From the NCBI GenBank assembly GCA_017306865.1, contig JAFKHH010000016.1:186001-250000 (forward strand): a DNA stretch of 64,000 nucleotides, given 5' to 3'. The translations under genes and the position numbers were made by a program. This document shows positions 7,599-15,401 of this stretch, one piece after another (the stretch's first letter is position 1; the number at the start of each line of letters is the position of its first letter). This stretch comes from Filimonas sp. GTDB taxonomy: Bacteria > Bacteroidota > Bacteroidia > Chitinophagales > Chitinophagaceae. The notes below the pieces were generated by a model that was given only the letters and a program-made list of their open reading frames with translations, did no database searches and was not told the DNA's origin.

Positions 7599-8492
7599 CT
7601 ATCTTCTGCCACCCTGGCCACCACCACCGCCTGGTGCAGGTCTGCGGCTAGCGCCACCTGGTACACGGCGTTTAGGTTGGTTGCCACCATGAACTTTACC
7701 GCCACGTGCAGCTTCTGCTTCTGCTTCAGCCTGGATACGTGCAGCTTTCTTTTCATTTTCATTATCTACTTCTTCTACGTCATCGTCTTTAGCAGCCTGA
7801 CGTTCAGCCAGACCTTCAGCGATAGCTGCAGTGATGTAGTTAGTGATGATAGCGATAGATTTTGTAGCGTCGTCATTCGCTGGGATAGAGAAGTCTACTT
7901 TATTAGGATCACAGTTAGTATCTACCATACCAAATGTAGTGATGCCTAAACGTTTAGCTTCAGCTAAAGCGATGTGCTCATGCCCGATATCAACCAGGAA
8001 CAAAGCAGCCGGCAGGCGGCCCAACTGAGCGATACCACCCAGTACTTTTTCCATTTTATCGCGGTCACGGCTCAGTGTCAAACGCTCTTTCTTAGTTAAG
8101 CTTTCGCCACCGCCGCCTTCAGTCAATAATTTTTCAATGCTCTGCATTTTCTTCACGCTCTTACGAACAGTGTTGAAGTTAGTCAACATACCACCCAACC
8201 AACGTTCAGTTGCATAAGGCATGTTTACTTTTTTAGCGCATTCGCTAACTATTTCTTTAGCTTGTTTTTTTGTTGCAACAAACATGATCTTTTTACCGCT
8301 TTTAGCAATTTGCTTCAAAGCTGCTGCAGTCTCCTGCAGGTGATCAACAGTTTTGTTGAGATCTATGATGTGAATACCTTTCTTCTCAGCGAAGATGTAA
8401 GGTAACATCTTAGGATTCCACTTCTTTTTCAGGTGGCCAAAGTGTACGCCGGCCTCCAGTAGTTGCTGTTGTAATGAAGTGTTATTTTCCAT
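7599..8492 (-). CDS. rpsB: 30S ribosomal protein S2
   Basis: A 297-residue S2. The core runs from LLEAGVHFGHLKKKWNPKM through ERWLGGMLTNFNTVRKS and the DTNCDPNKVDFSIPANDDA signature to about residue 228. The remaining tail of about 70 residues is unusual in composition: an acidic stretch (DDDVEEVDNENE), an alanine/glutamate helix, then a basic glycine-rich end (GGGGGQGGRR). Third gene of the rplM-rpsI-rpsB-tsf operon; S2 and EF-Ts are adjacent in most bacteria. Confidence 0.97.
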   Translation of the reverse strand: MENNTSLQQQLLEAGVHFGHLKKKWNPKMLPYIFAEKKGIHIIDLNKTVDHLQETAAALKQIAKSGKKIMFVATKKQAKEIVSECAKKVNMPYATERWLGGMLTNFNTVRKSVKKMQSIEKLLTEGGGGESLTKKERLTLSRDRDKMEKVLGGIAQLGRLPAALFLVDIGHEHIALAEAKRLGITTFGMVDTNCDPNKVDFSIPANDDATKSIAIITNYITAAIAEGLAERQAAKDDDVEEVDNENEKKAARIQAEAEAEAARGGKVHGGNQPKRRVPGGASRRPAPGGGGGQGGRR

Positions 8493-8511
8493 CGTAATGA
8501 TTTGAATGTTT

Positions 8512-8590
8512 TAATTTGAAATTTGAGATTTCTGAATCTGAAGATTTGGAAAGAAATTCTTTCAAATTTCAAATTCCAAATCTCAAATAA
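8512..8590. repeat. Inverted heptad array between rpsI and rpsB
   Basis: ATTTGAA-type heptads (8514-8550) are followed by their reverse complements (TTTCAAA, TTCCAAA) at 8560-8590, giving a hairpin-forming spacer in the middle of a ribosomal protein operon. Confidence 0.75.
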
Positions 8591-8597
8591 TAAAGTA

Positions 8598-8987
8598 TTA
8601 ACGTTTGCTGAACTGGAAGCTGCGACGAGCTTTCTTGTGACCGAATTTCTTACGTTCAACGCCACGTGGGTCACGTTTCAGGTAACCAGCAGCTTTCAGC
8701 ACAGGACGGTATTCAGGATTCACTTCCAGCAATGCACGGGCAATACCCAGTTTTGCTGCTTCAGCCTGGCCTTTCAGACCACCACCTGCTGCATTTATAA
8801 CAACATCGAATTTATCAAGAGATTCGATTGTTTTTAGAGGAGCTTCTACCTGGTTTTGCAGGTAAACTAGCGGAAAATATTCTTTGTAGTTTTTGTCGTT
8901 AACGGTAATCTTACCATCACCCTTGCTAATAAAAATACGGGTAACGGCTTCTTTACGACGACCTACTGCATTTTTTTGCTTTTCCAT
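8598..8987 (-). CDS. rpsI: 30S ribosomal protein S9
   Basis: A 129-residue S9. It starts MEKQKNAVGRRKEAVTRIFI, carries the conserved GGGLKGQAEAAKLGIARAL segment, and ends in the basic tail ARRSFQFSKR whose last residues contact P-site tRNA. Co-transcribed with rplM, 57 bases downstream of it. Confidence 0.97.
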   Translation of the reverse strand: MEKQKNAVGRRKEAVTRIFISKGDGKITVNDKNYKEYFPLVYLQNQVEAPLKTIESLDKFDVVINAAGGGLKGQAEAAKLGIARALLEVNPEYRPVLKAAGYLKRDPRGVERKKFGHKKARRSFQFSKR

Positions 8988-9043
8988 GTTATACTTGATT
9001 GACCCTCTGGCTTATGCAAGCACTAAAGGGAGAATGTTTTAAA

Positions 9044-9487
9044 TTAAAATTTCAACTCTTTAGGCTGCTGTGCAGTGTGCGGATGCTGGTCACCAGCATA
9101 CACAAACAATTTTTTAACCAGTTTGCGGCCCAGGCGATTCTTAGGTAACATACCTTTTACAGCACGCTCTACGATCACTTCAGGACGACGCTTGATCAGG
9201 TCTTTTGCAGCTTCCTCTTTTTTACCACCAGGGTAACCAGAGTAGTTGATGTAAGTTTTGTCTTCGAATTTGTTACCTGTAAAAACTACTTTGTCAGCAT
9301 TTGTTACAATAACATAATCACCACAGTCTACGTGAGGCGTATAATACGCTTTGTTCTTACCACGAAGAACAGCAGCGATCTTTGCACACACACGACCAAC
9401 GGTTTGATTAGTACCGTCTACAACGTACCAATTGCGTTGAACGGTAGCCGCATTCGCATGCTTGGTTGTGAAATGAAGTTTGCTCAT
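9044..9487 (-). CDS. rplM: 50S ribosomal protein L13
   Basis: A 147-residue L13 with the N-terminal WYVVDGTNQTVGRVCAKIA, the DKVVFTGNKFEDKTYINYSG strand region and the signature VERAVKGMLPKNRLGR. First gene of the rplM-rpsI-rpsB-tsf operon; a promoter is visible upstream at 9553-9584. Confidence 0.97.
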   Translation of the reverse strand: MSKLHFTTKHANAATVQRNWYVVDGTNQTVGRVCAKIAAVLRGKNKAYYTPHVDCGDYVIVTNADKVVFTGNKFEDKTYINYSGYPGGKKEEAAKDLIKRRPEVIVERAVKGMLPKNRLGRKLVKKLFVYAGDQHPHTAQQPKELKF

Positions 9488-9552
9488 TTTAATATCTTTT
9501 TTTAGTGAAATCCGGCGCTAACCCACCGGCAAGTACCCGAAAATTCGGAGCG

Positions 9553-9584
9553 CAAAGTTGCGAATATGCATTCGTTAAACCAAA
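9553..9584 (-). promoter_or_regulatory. Probable promoter of the rplM operon
   Basis: On the minus strand: TTTG (9581-9584), a 20-base spacer, then CAACTTTG (9553-9560), one base from TAnnTTTG. Transcription would start near 9546, about 60 bases before the rplM ATG. Confidence 0.6.
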
Positions 9585-9813
9585 AATTGAAGAAATTATT
9601 TTGAGACTCGTTTTTGTAATCAATTGATTTACAATAAAAATTTTGCACCAATTTTATCAAAGGTATGCAAAATGCCCGCCAGAACAGCGTTTGACGTCCT
9701 CACCCAATGCCAAATAGCCGTTCCGGCTGCCTTGCCGGGCAGGGACAGATAGTATCTATATTATATAGTAATACGGCATTTTCGCCACCTGCATTATTGA
9801 AACAAGAATGATA

Positions 9814-9847
9814 AGACCTATAAGGTTTTTAGAAACCTTATAGGTCT
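9814..9847. repeat. REP-like hairpin (GACCTATAAGG type)
   Basis: AGACCTATAAGGTTT (9814-9828) pairs perfectly with AAACCTTATAGGTCT (9833-9847) around a TTAG loop. I recall palindromes of this kind as dispersed repeats in Bacteroidota genomes. There is no T tract suited to termination of a known gene. Confidence 0.75.
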
Positions 9848-9996
9848 GTGCCGCGGCATGCAGTCTCTCGTCTTTTCCGCCTCCCGCTGAAATGTTAATT
9901 TAAATTCTGTTTAGGAGCATTTAAAATGTACCCGGCACACAACTCTAACGTTTCCCCTTACCTTAGCACCTTCAAATTTTTTAAACGAGTGCATAT

Positions 9997-11181
9997 ATGA
10001 TGAAAAAGATGTGGCTGATTGCAGCCTTCGCCCCCTTTGCCATTCCGGCATTCTCACAAGACAATCTTGTAAACTCGCTTAATACAAACAAAAGCGAACA
10101 AGCAAAAGAAAAATTCACGTTCAAGACGATTATCAACATTGAACGCACTTCTATCAAAAACCAGGGAAGCAGCGGTACTTGCTGGAGCTATTCCGGCAAC
10201 TCATTCCTGGAGTCTGAAATGATCCGCATGGGTAAACAGCCGGTGGACTTATCTGAAATTTATACGGCACGTTGCTCTTATATAGAGAAAGCAAAACAGT
10301 ATGTGCGTATGCACGGTGCTGTAAGCTGGGGCGACGGTGGTGAGCTGCATGATGTAATAAACATGTATGCTAAATACGGTGCAGTACCTCAGTCAGTATA
10401 TACAGGTTTGAACTACGGCACTAAGATCAACAAGTTTGGTGAGATGCAGGATGTACTGAAAAATATGCTGGATGGTGTAGTGAAAAACGCGAACGGCAAA
10501 CTAACGCCAAACTGGCTGCCTGCATTTACTGCAGCGCTGGACGCCTACCTTGGCAAAGTACCTGACCAGTTCCAATACAACGGCAAAACTTATACGCCGC
10601 AGACTTTTGCTAAAGAGGTAGTAGGATTAAATGCTGCCGATTATGTAGAAATGACTTCGCTGACGGATGCACCTTATTATGAAAAAGTATTTTTACCTAT
10701 TCCTGATAACTGGGCATTTGAGCGTGCATACAATATACAGATGAATGATATGATCTCTGTAATTGACAATGCATTGAAAAATGGTTACTCTGTTGGTTGG
10801 GCTACTGATGTAAGTGAAAAATATTTTAGCTGGAAAAATGGTGTGGCTTACGTTCCTGAAAAAGAATACGAAGACATGACTGAGGCTGAAAAGAAAGAAT
10901 TGTTCAACGGACCTAAGCCAGAAAGAACAATTACAGCAGAAATGCGCCAGGAAGCTTTTGACAACTATAGCACAACAGACGATCATGGTATGCAGATAGT
11001 GGGTACAGCAAAAGACCAGAATGGCAAGGACTACTATATTATTAAAAACTCATGGGGTGAAAGCAATGACTATAAAGGATACTTATATGTAACTAAGAAC
11101 TTTGTGTTGTATAAAACAACCGGGTTAATGGTACATAAGAATGCTTTACCGGCTGATCTGAAAAGTAAAATGAAAGTTTAG
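9997..11181 (+). CDS. Secreted C1-family (bleomycin-hydrolase-like) cysteine peptidase
   Basis: A 394-residue papain-superfamily peptidase of the C1B / aminopeptidase C type. A signal peptide (MMKKMWLIAAFAPFAIPAFS, cut near residue 20) sends it out of the cytoplasm. The catalytic triad is visible: Cys in QGSSGTCWSYS (about residue 62), His in DDHGMQIVG (about 333) and Asn in IKNSWG (about 353). Cytoplasmic PepC homologues trim peptides; the exported form is common in Bacteroidota and its substrate is unknown. The gene stands alone, with a terminator after it and REP-like hairpins on both sides. Confidence 0.9.
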   Translation: MMKKMWLIAAFAPFAIPAFSQDNLVNSLNTNKSEQAKEKFTFKTIINIERTSIKNQGSSGTCWSYSGNSFLESEMIRMGKQPVDLSEIYTARCSYIEKAKQYVRMHGAVSWGDGGELHDVINMYAKYGAVPQSVYTGLNYGTKINKFGEMQDVLKNMLDGVVKNANGKLTPNWLPAFTAALDAYLGKVPDQFQYNGKTYTPQTFAKEVVGLNAADYVEMTSLTDAPYYEKVFLPIPDNWAFERAYNIQMNDMISVIDNALKNGYSVGWATDVSEKYFSWKNGVAYVPEKEYEDMTEAEKKELFNGPKPERTITAEMRQEAFDNYSTTDDHGMQIVGTAKDQNGKDYYIIKNSWGESNDYKGYLYVTKNFVLYKTTGLMVHKNALPADLKSKMKV

Positions 11182-11208
11182 ATAAGTACGAGGTACTAAG
11201 TATGAAAG

Positions 11209-11240
11209 AAAAAGCTGTTCCAAAATGGAACAGCTTTTTT
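11209..11240 (+). terminator. Terminator of the C1 peptidase gene
   Basis: AAAAAGCTGTTCC and GGAACAGCTTTTTT form a 13-bp stem with loop AAAAT and a T tract, 28 bases after the stop. Confidence 0.9.
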
Positions 11241-11264
11241 GTTTGCTTTGTTCTTACAAAGAAA

Positions 11265-11297
11265 AAACCTGGCAGGCCTTTGAGACCTGCCAGGTTT
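11265..11297. repeat. REP-like hairpin (ACCTGGCAGG type)
   Basis: AAACCTGGCAGG (11265-11276) pairs with CCTGCCAGGTTT (11286-11297). GC-rich and without a T tract. Together with 9814-9847 it brackets the C1 peptidase gene. Confidence 0.75.
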
Positions 11298-11315
11298 CGA
11301 ACAAACAGCAATCTT

Positions 11316-11771
11316 CTATTGCTTATATATATCCGGGTTATGCTTCTGCATTATGCGCGACACCAGTTCTTCAGGTATAGCTGTCCAGCCATTTTGTTCA
11401 TACAGTCCATGTGCGTCGCGTGTTACCAGCATCCACCTGCGGAGGCTTTGTAACTCCGGGTGCGCATGTATCACTTGCATTAGCCATTTAGATAATCCTT
11501 TACCTCTATATGCTGCCAATATAAATACATCTGCGAGGTAAGCGAAGGTGGCTTTATCTGTAATCACACGGGCAAAACCAATTTGCTTATTTCCTTCATA
11601 CATGCCGAAAGCGATTGAGTTTGCAATCCCACGTTCCACTACTTCCAATGGAATATTTTTAGCCCAGTACGATTCTTCCGAAAGATATTGATGTATCATC
11701 TTCAGATCCAGCTTTGCCGGATCAGTACTAATAGTGTGCCCCTCTTTTACAACCAGGTAATAGTTACTCAT
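11316..11771 (-). CDS. GNAT-family N-acetyltransferase
   Basis: A 151-residue acetyl-CoA-dependent acetyltransferase. The acetyl-CoA binding motif A is seen in LADVFILAAYRGKGLSKWLM (R/QxxGxG/A form RGKGLS), and the C-terminal ARDAHGLYEQNGW-like motif B region is present (RDAHGLYEQNGW). The substrate cannot be told. Its ATG overlaps the stop of the upstream pseudouridine synthase by eight bases (ATGAGTAA), so the two are translationally coupled. Confidence 0.88.
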   Translation of the reverse strand: MSNYYLVVKEGHTISTDPAKLDLKMIHQYLSEESYWAKNIPLEVVERGIANSIAFGMYEGNKQIGFARVITDKATFAYLADVFILAAYRGKGLSKWLMQVIHAHPELQSLRRWMLVTRDAHGLYEQNGWTAIPEELVSRIMQKHNPDIYKQ

Positions 11772-12354
11772 TAAACAACTTTTTATAGATGGTCTTTGCC
11801 GGCAGGCTAATGATGTCGCCGGGTTGCATATTTCCCAGTTCTATGTTTTCAATCCGGTAACGGATCAGGCGTAAGGTAGGGAATCCTACTTTGGCTGTCA
11901 TGCGCCTCACTTGCCTGTTTTTACCTTCCGTCAAAACAAGACTGATCCACGGTGCCGGTATTTCTTTTCTTATGCGGATGGGGGGTACGCGCGATGGAAC
12001 AACGGGTTCTTCCAATAATTTGGCTTTTGCCGGTTGGGTTGCAAATGGTTTATTGTCGATTGTTATGGTCACTCCATCCTGAAGTTGCTTGATAGCGTCA
12101 GAAGTTACTGCACCATCTACCTGTACCCAGTATTCACGTTCGTGTGCAAACTTTGGATTTAATAAACGATGATTTAGTTTAACGTCGTTTGTTAAGATGA
12201 GCAATCCTTCGCTATCATAATCTAACCTGCCTACAGGATATACATCTTTCGGAACGTCAAAAATATCTTTCAACGTTTGCTTGTCACCTTCTGATGTAAA
12301 ATGTGACAGCACCTGGAAAGGTTTATAAATGATGAAATAATAAAGAGATCGCAT
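11764..12354 (-). CDS. RluE/RsuA-type pseudouridine synthase
   Basis: A 196-residue pseudouridine synthase of the RsuA/RluB/E/F family that isomerises uridines in ribosomal RNA. The catalytic motif VGRLDYDSEGLLILTND holds the nucleophilic Asp (about residue 44), and ILTEGKNRQVRRM-like (LTEGKNRQVRRM) is the second family motif. There is no N-terminal S4 domain, as in RluE, which modifies 23S rRNA; assignment to RluE itself is by size and domain layout only. Start ATG at 12352-12354. A possible leader peptide and terminator precede it. Confidence 0.9.
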   Translation of the reverse strand: MRSLYYFIIYKPFQVLSHFTSEGDKQTLKDIFDVPKDVYPVGRLDYDSEGLLILTNDVKLNHRLLNPKFAHEREYWVQVDGAVTSDAIKQLQDGVTITIDNKPFATQPAKAKLLEEPVVPSRVPPIRIRKEIPAPWISLVLTEGKNRQVRRMTAKVGFPTLRLIRYRIENIELGNMQPGDIISLPAKTIYKKLFNE

Positions 12355-12430
12355 ACGCGTTATATGTTTACTTCAGTTTCTTCAACAGCTATCCTATCTG
12401 TAAAAAAACATCAAAGATGAGTGCAAATAA

Positions 12431-12455
12431 AAAATCCCGCAGAAGCGGGACTTTG
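12431..12455 (-). terminator. Terminator upstream of the pseudouridine synthase
   Basis: TCCCGC (12435-12440) and GCGGGA (12445-12450) form a GC-rich stem with a four-base loop. On the minus strand it is followed by TTTTTT, so it stops minus-strand transcription between a tiny ORF (12469-12528) and the pseudouridine synthase gene. Confidence 0.75.
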
Positions 12456-12468
12456 TTATATAGATGGG

Positions 12469-12528
12469 TTAGTAAGTACTGGGAATATCAATTCCCATCA
12501 CAATATTAAAAATACTTTTTTCTAACAC
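12469..12528 (-). CDS. Possible 19-residue leader peptide
   Basis: A GTG-started frame reads MLEKSIFNIVMGIDIPSTY and stops at 12469-12471. An internal ATG would give only nine residues. The last codons overlap a stem-loop (TGGGAAT/ATTCCCA, 12480-12497), and a good terminator follows 15 bases later. The layout resembles an attenuator in front of the pseudouridine synthase operon, but no promoter was identified and the peptide matches nothing I know. Confidence 0.25.
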   Translation of the reverse strand: MLEKSIFNIVMGIDIPSTY

Positions 12529-12809
12529 AAAAAATTTTTACATAAATTTTATTCACATTTTTTTTAATAGTGTGAATTAAGCCGTCTTTAAGGTTGCAAA
12601 CGGGACGTGCGTTTCAGCCATTTTTATCCTTTCACGCATATAAGCTATTGTTTTACGCATCTGCTGTAAGCCTTTATTCATACATCTTTCAGCTTAACAT
12701 CATTTTTCATTCATGTGATAAATCACATAACATACAATTAGTTTTCTGCACCTTGTTTTCTCATAAATGCAGGCTTATAAAAATTTCTGAAGGCAGGCGC
12801 CCTTCTCAC

Positions 12810-12817
12810 TACCTTTG
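12810..12817 (+). promoter_or_regulatory. -7 box of lpxD
   Basis: TACCTTTG is a perfect TAnnTTTG. Transcription would begin near 12824, about 16 bases before the ATG at 12840, which rules out the longer upstream start. No clear -33 TTTG was found. Confidence 0.6.
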
Positions 12818-12839
12818 GTGCGCAAAAAACATTGTTTAT

Positions 12840-13787
12840 ATGAAATTTCCAGCTCCCGTTACTGTCAAATGGATTGCAGAATTAATAGGTGCAGAAGTAG
12901 TTGGTAACGATCAGGCATTAGCAGAAGGCATTAATGAATTACATAAAGTTGAAGCAGGAGATCTTGCGTTTGTAGATCATCCTAAGTATTATACAGCTTG
13001 TCTTGAAAGTGCCGCAACACACATTATCATCAACACGCGTGAGGTAACTGTACCGGAAGGAAAAACATTACTTGTAACAGCACAACCATTCGAAGCATAC
13101 CTGAAGATCGTAAATCACTTCAGGCCATTTGTTCCGGCTACAGAAGCTATAAGCAAAACGGCACAGATAGGTGAGGGTACTGTTATAATGCCGAATGTAT
13201 TTATTGGCCAGGATGTACGCATTGGCAAGAACTGTATCATACATCCAAACGTAAGCCTGATGGATTATACAGAGATAGGCGATAACGTGGTAATACAAGC
13301 CGGAACAATCATCGGCAGCGATGCATTTTACTACAATACAAAGAAGGACCGTGAGGTGTGGTATAAGCGTATGCAAAGCTGTGGCAATGTGGTAATAGAA
13401 GATGATGTGGAAATAGGTGCTGGCTGTACAATTGACCGTGGCGTAACAGCATCTACCCGCATAGGAAAGGGTACAAAGATGGATAATATGGTGCACATAG
13501 GGCACGATACAAATGTGGGTAAGAATTGCCTGTTTGCTGCACAGGTGGGCATAGCAGGCGCTACTATTATAGAAGATGGTGTAGTGCTATGGGGACAGGT
13601 TGGTGTAAGCAAGACGTTAACGATCGGGGCCAATGCTGTTGTGCTGGCACAAAGCGGCGTTCCTTCTTCACTGGCAGGTAATAAAACATATTTTGGCTAT
13701 CCTGCAGAAGATGCATCTGTGAAGAAAAGAGAATTTGTTTGGATAAAACGTATTCCTGAATTGTGGGAGAAGGTGATGAAAAAGTGA
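12840..13787 (+). CDS. lpxD: LpxD-like UDP-3-O-acylglucosamine N-acyltransferase
   Basis: A 315-residue left-handed beta-helix acyltransferase. An N-terminal uridine-binding-like domain (residues about 1-100, with AFVDHPKYY) is followed by many hexapeptide repeats ([IV]GxxxxI type) from about residue 105 to 280 and a helical end. The segment ending [16 protein letters not shown] contains the catalytic-His context (HIGHD) of LpxD, which adds the second 3-hydroxyacyl chain in lipid A synthesis. It is about 25 residues shorter than enterobacterial LpxD, and Bacteroidota often have two paralogues, so a variant role is possible. Confidence 0.82.
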   Translation: MKFPAPVTVKWIAELIGAEVVGNDQALAEGINELHKVEAGDLAFVDHPKYYTACLESAATHIIINTREVTVPEGKTLLVTAQPFEAYLKIVNHFRPFVPATEAISKTAQIGEGTVIMPNVFIGQDVRIGKNCIIHPNVSLMDYTEIGDNVVIQAGTIIGSDAFYYNTKKDREVWYKRMQSCGNVVIEDDVEIGAGCTIDRGVTASTRIGKGTKMDNMVHIGHDTNVGKNCLFAAQVGIAGATIIEDGVVLWGQVGVSKTLTIGANAVVLAQSGVPSSLAGNKTYFGYPAEDASVKKREFVWIKRIPELWEKVMKK

Positions 13788-13899
13788 GTTGTGAATGGTG
13801 AGTTGTGAGTTTCGTGAATCGTCAATCGGCAAACGTGAAATGTTTAACTTTTTGACACTTGATCAGATACTCACAACTGATTACTCACAACTCACCATT
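13786..13899. repeat. Inverted heptad array at the lpxD stop
   Basis: GTGAGTT/GTGAATG heptads begin at the lpxD stop codon itself, change to a GTGAATC-type array (13813-13840), then return as reverse-complement ACTCACAACTCACC units (13868-13899). The gene pair is convergent, so the structure may terminate both. Confidence 0.75.
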
Positions 13900-13903
13900 T
13901 AAA

Positions 13904-14809
13904 TTATTTATTCAATAGTCCTAACTGCTTCGTCGCATTCTCATCTCCCGGTTTCATTGCCAGCACTTTCTGATAATAATACTTTGCTTTTTCTTTATCG
14001 CCCGATACGGCGTATCCTTCCGCAAGGCTATCATACGTACCTGCATTATCAGGATACATAAATGTATTTAACTTAAAGATGTTCAGCGCCTGCGTATAAT
14101 CTTTTTGATACAATACCAGGTAGCCGAGTGAATTAATTTCTCCCATTGCCCTTGTCATCGGCTTCATAGTTACAGCCAGGGACTGCAATTCTGCATCAGA
14201 CATTGGTTTACTTTTCCGGGCCACTTCTTTGTGCCAATAGTTACCCGCTTTATAATTAGGTGTGTACGGTTGTTTTTGCAGAATAGTCAGCAGGTCTTTT
14301 TCGAGTGATACAACCGGGCTTTCAACTATTCTGCCCATTTCAGATTTACCATATATAACAATGGTTGGTACGCGGAATATAAAAAGCCCTTGCTCTTCAT
14401 GCTGTGGACTTTGTTTGTATTTACCCGGGGTATTGTCCACAAAGATGAGTTTCAGGTTAGCGGTATCAAAGTGCGCCTGCTGTAATATTTTCACAAGTCT
14501 TGGCACTTCCCGTTGGCTATCCCCACACCAGGTTCCCAGGAATACTTCAATCGTTTTTCCTTTTAGTGCTGAACCTAATTGGGCTATGGTATTGCTATCC
14601 GTTTTATAATTACTAAAAGAGGCGCTGTACCATTTACTGTATGGTTCCCTATTCAGCTCTGCAACGCTGCAATGACCAAGTAGCATCGGTTGCCCTGTTG
14701 CTGTTTTTGTTTCTGTATTTACAACTGGCGTGCTGGCCGGAACAGCTCCGCGATGGCATGAAGTGAAAAGAATAAGGCAAAAAGATATAGTAATGAATAT
14801 CGCTTTCAT
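13904..14809 (-). CDS. Lipoprotein with monothiol thioredoxin fold and TPR repeats
   Basis: A 301-residue protein. The lipobox LFTSC puts the lipidated Cys at residue 18. A thioredoxin-like domain (about 80-190) carries WCGDSQ in place of the usual WCxxC, so only Cys95 remains and the resolving cysteine is Ser98; the cis-Pro loop RVPTIV is kept. The C-terminal part (about 215-301) has TPR-like helices (GTYDSLAEGYAVSGDKEKAKYYYQK). ATG at 14807-14809; the upstream extension is rejected. A shorter paralogue lies at 18684. Probable role in thiol handling or cytochrome assembly in the envelope, not established. Confidence 0.8.
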   Translation of the reverse strand: MKAIFITISFCLILFTSCHRGAVPASTPVVNTETKTATGQPMLLGHCSVAELNREPYSKWYSASFSNYKTDSNTIAQLGSALKGKTIEVFLGTWCGDSQREVPRLVKILQQAHFDTANLKLIFVDNTPGKYKQSPQHEEQGLFIFRVPTIVIYGKSEMGRIVESPVVSLEKDLLTILQKQPYTPNYKAGNYWHKEVARKSKPMSDAELQSLAVTMKPMTRAMGEINSLGYLVLYQKDYTQALNIFKLNTFMYPDNAGTYDSLAEGYAVSGDKEKAKYYYQKVLAMKPGDENATKQLGLLNK

Positions 14810-15032
14810 TGTAATAAGATTGAAAATGAGTAAATAGAATACTTTAACCACAAAGCACACAACGGGTGTGCAAGCACAAAGAATAACCTCGCAGCCTGCA
14901 TGCATCTCCCGTGTTCTTCGTGATGGAAAACGCCCGAACAAGTGTATAAGCTAATAGGAACAATCAATTTTGCAGGACGTGCACTATCCTGCTATTGTTT
15001 GCATAGCGTTTAAACAGATGAAATGATATGTG

Positions 15033-15389
15033 TTAAGCAACAGATGGAGGATGGAAAATATCCTTACGCCACTCATCTTTTATAAGAGGATTATTAAATG
15101 CGTGGTATTCGATATTATTTGCAAGCGTAGTATGGCCAATAGTTAATTGATCCGTTTCAAGATATTTCCAGTCGCCGTTGCGTGATATTTCTTTTTGTTT
15201 ATCATCAACAGGGGCGGCGGGTACAGGAGCTACGGGGTTAAGATTATCACAACCACAATCAATTGTGCCATTTTTCTTTACATCATCATGCGTGGGAAGT
15301 GATAGCCGGCAATGCGCATACGCAATGTAACGCGCAAGGTGCGGTGCATATAGGCTGCATGCCAGCAATATCGTGACCAGGTATTTCGT
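15033..15389 (-). CDS. Small conserved-looking exported protein, unusual start
   Basis: Not recognised. The frame has no ATG start. A TTG at 15366-15368 is possible, but the codon ACG at 15387-15389 begins TKYLVTILLACSLYAPHLAR, which would read MKYLVTILLACS if one base differed and looks like a membrane or signal segment. The rest is soluble, with a CGCD pair of cysteines, a proline/alanine stretch and an aspartate-rich end, about 119 codons in all. It begins 12 bases after the stop of the epimerase gene and is probably co-transcribed with it. Confidence 0.5.
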   Translation of the reverse strand, partial: TKYLVTILLACSLYAPHLARYIAYAHCRLSLPTHDDVKKNGTIDCGCDNLNPVAPVPAAPVDDKQKEISRNGDWKYLETDQLTIGHTTLANNIEYHAFNNPLIKDEWRKDIFHPPSVA

Positions 15390-15401
15390 AGAGGGTTGTG
15401 T

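Larger units (their letters stand above)
9488..9996. other. 509-base gap between rplM and the C1 peptidase
   Basis: No convincing ORF. It holds the rplM promoter, a small GC-rich hairpin (CTGCC/GGCAG near 9729-9746) and a strong REP-like hairpin at 9814-9847. A lone minus-strand TACCTTTG at 9658-9665 has no matching -33 box. A TACCTTAG box at 9959-9966 is the best candidate -7 for the downstream peptidase. Confidence 0.6.
12355..12839. other. 485-base gap between the pseudouridine synthase and lpxD
   Basis: Apart from the possible leader and terminator above, it holds AT-rich sequence with a loose inverted pair (ATTCACA near 12549, TGTGAAT near 12571) and, at the right end, the lpxD -7 box. 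The open frame above lpxD from 12594 contains no family sequence and is not counted as coding. Confidence 0.6.

Noticed and set aside
12594-12839. N-terminal extension of the LpxD-like protein by 82 codons
   Set aside because: The extension has no family similarity, and the -7 box at 12810-12817 would lie inside it; the ATG at 12840 fits the family.
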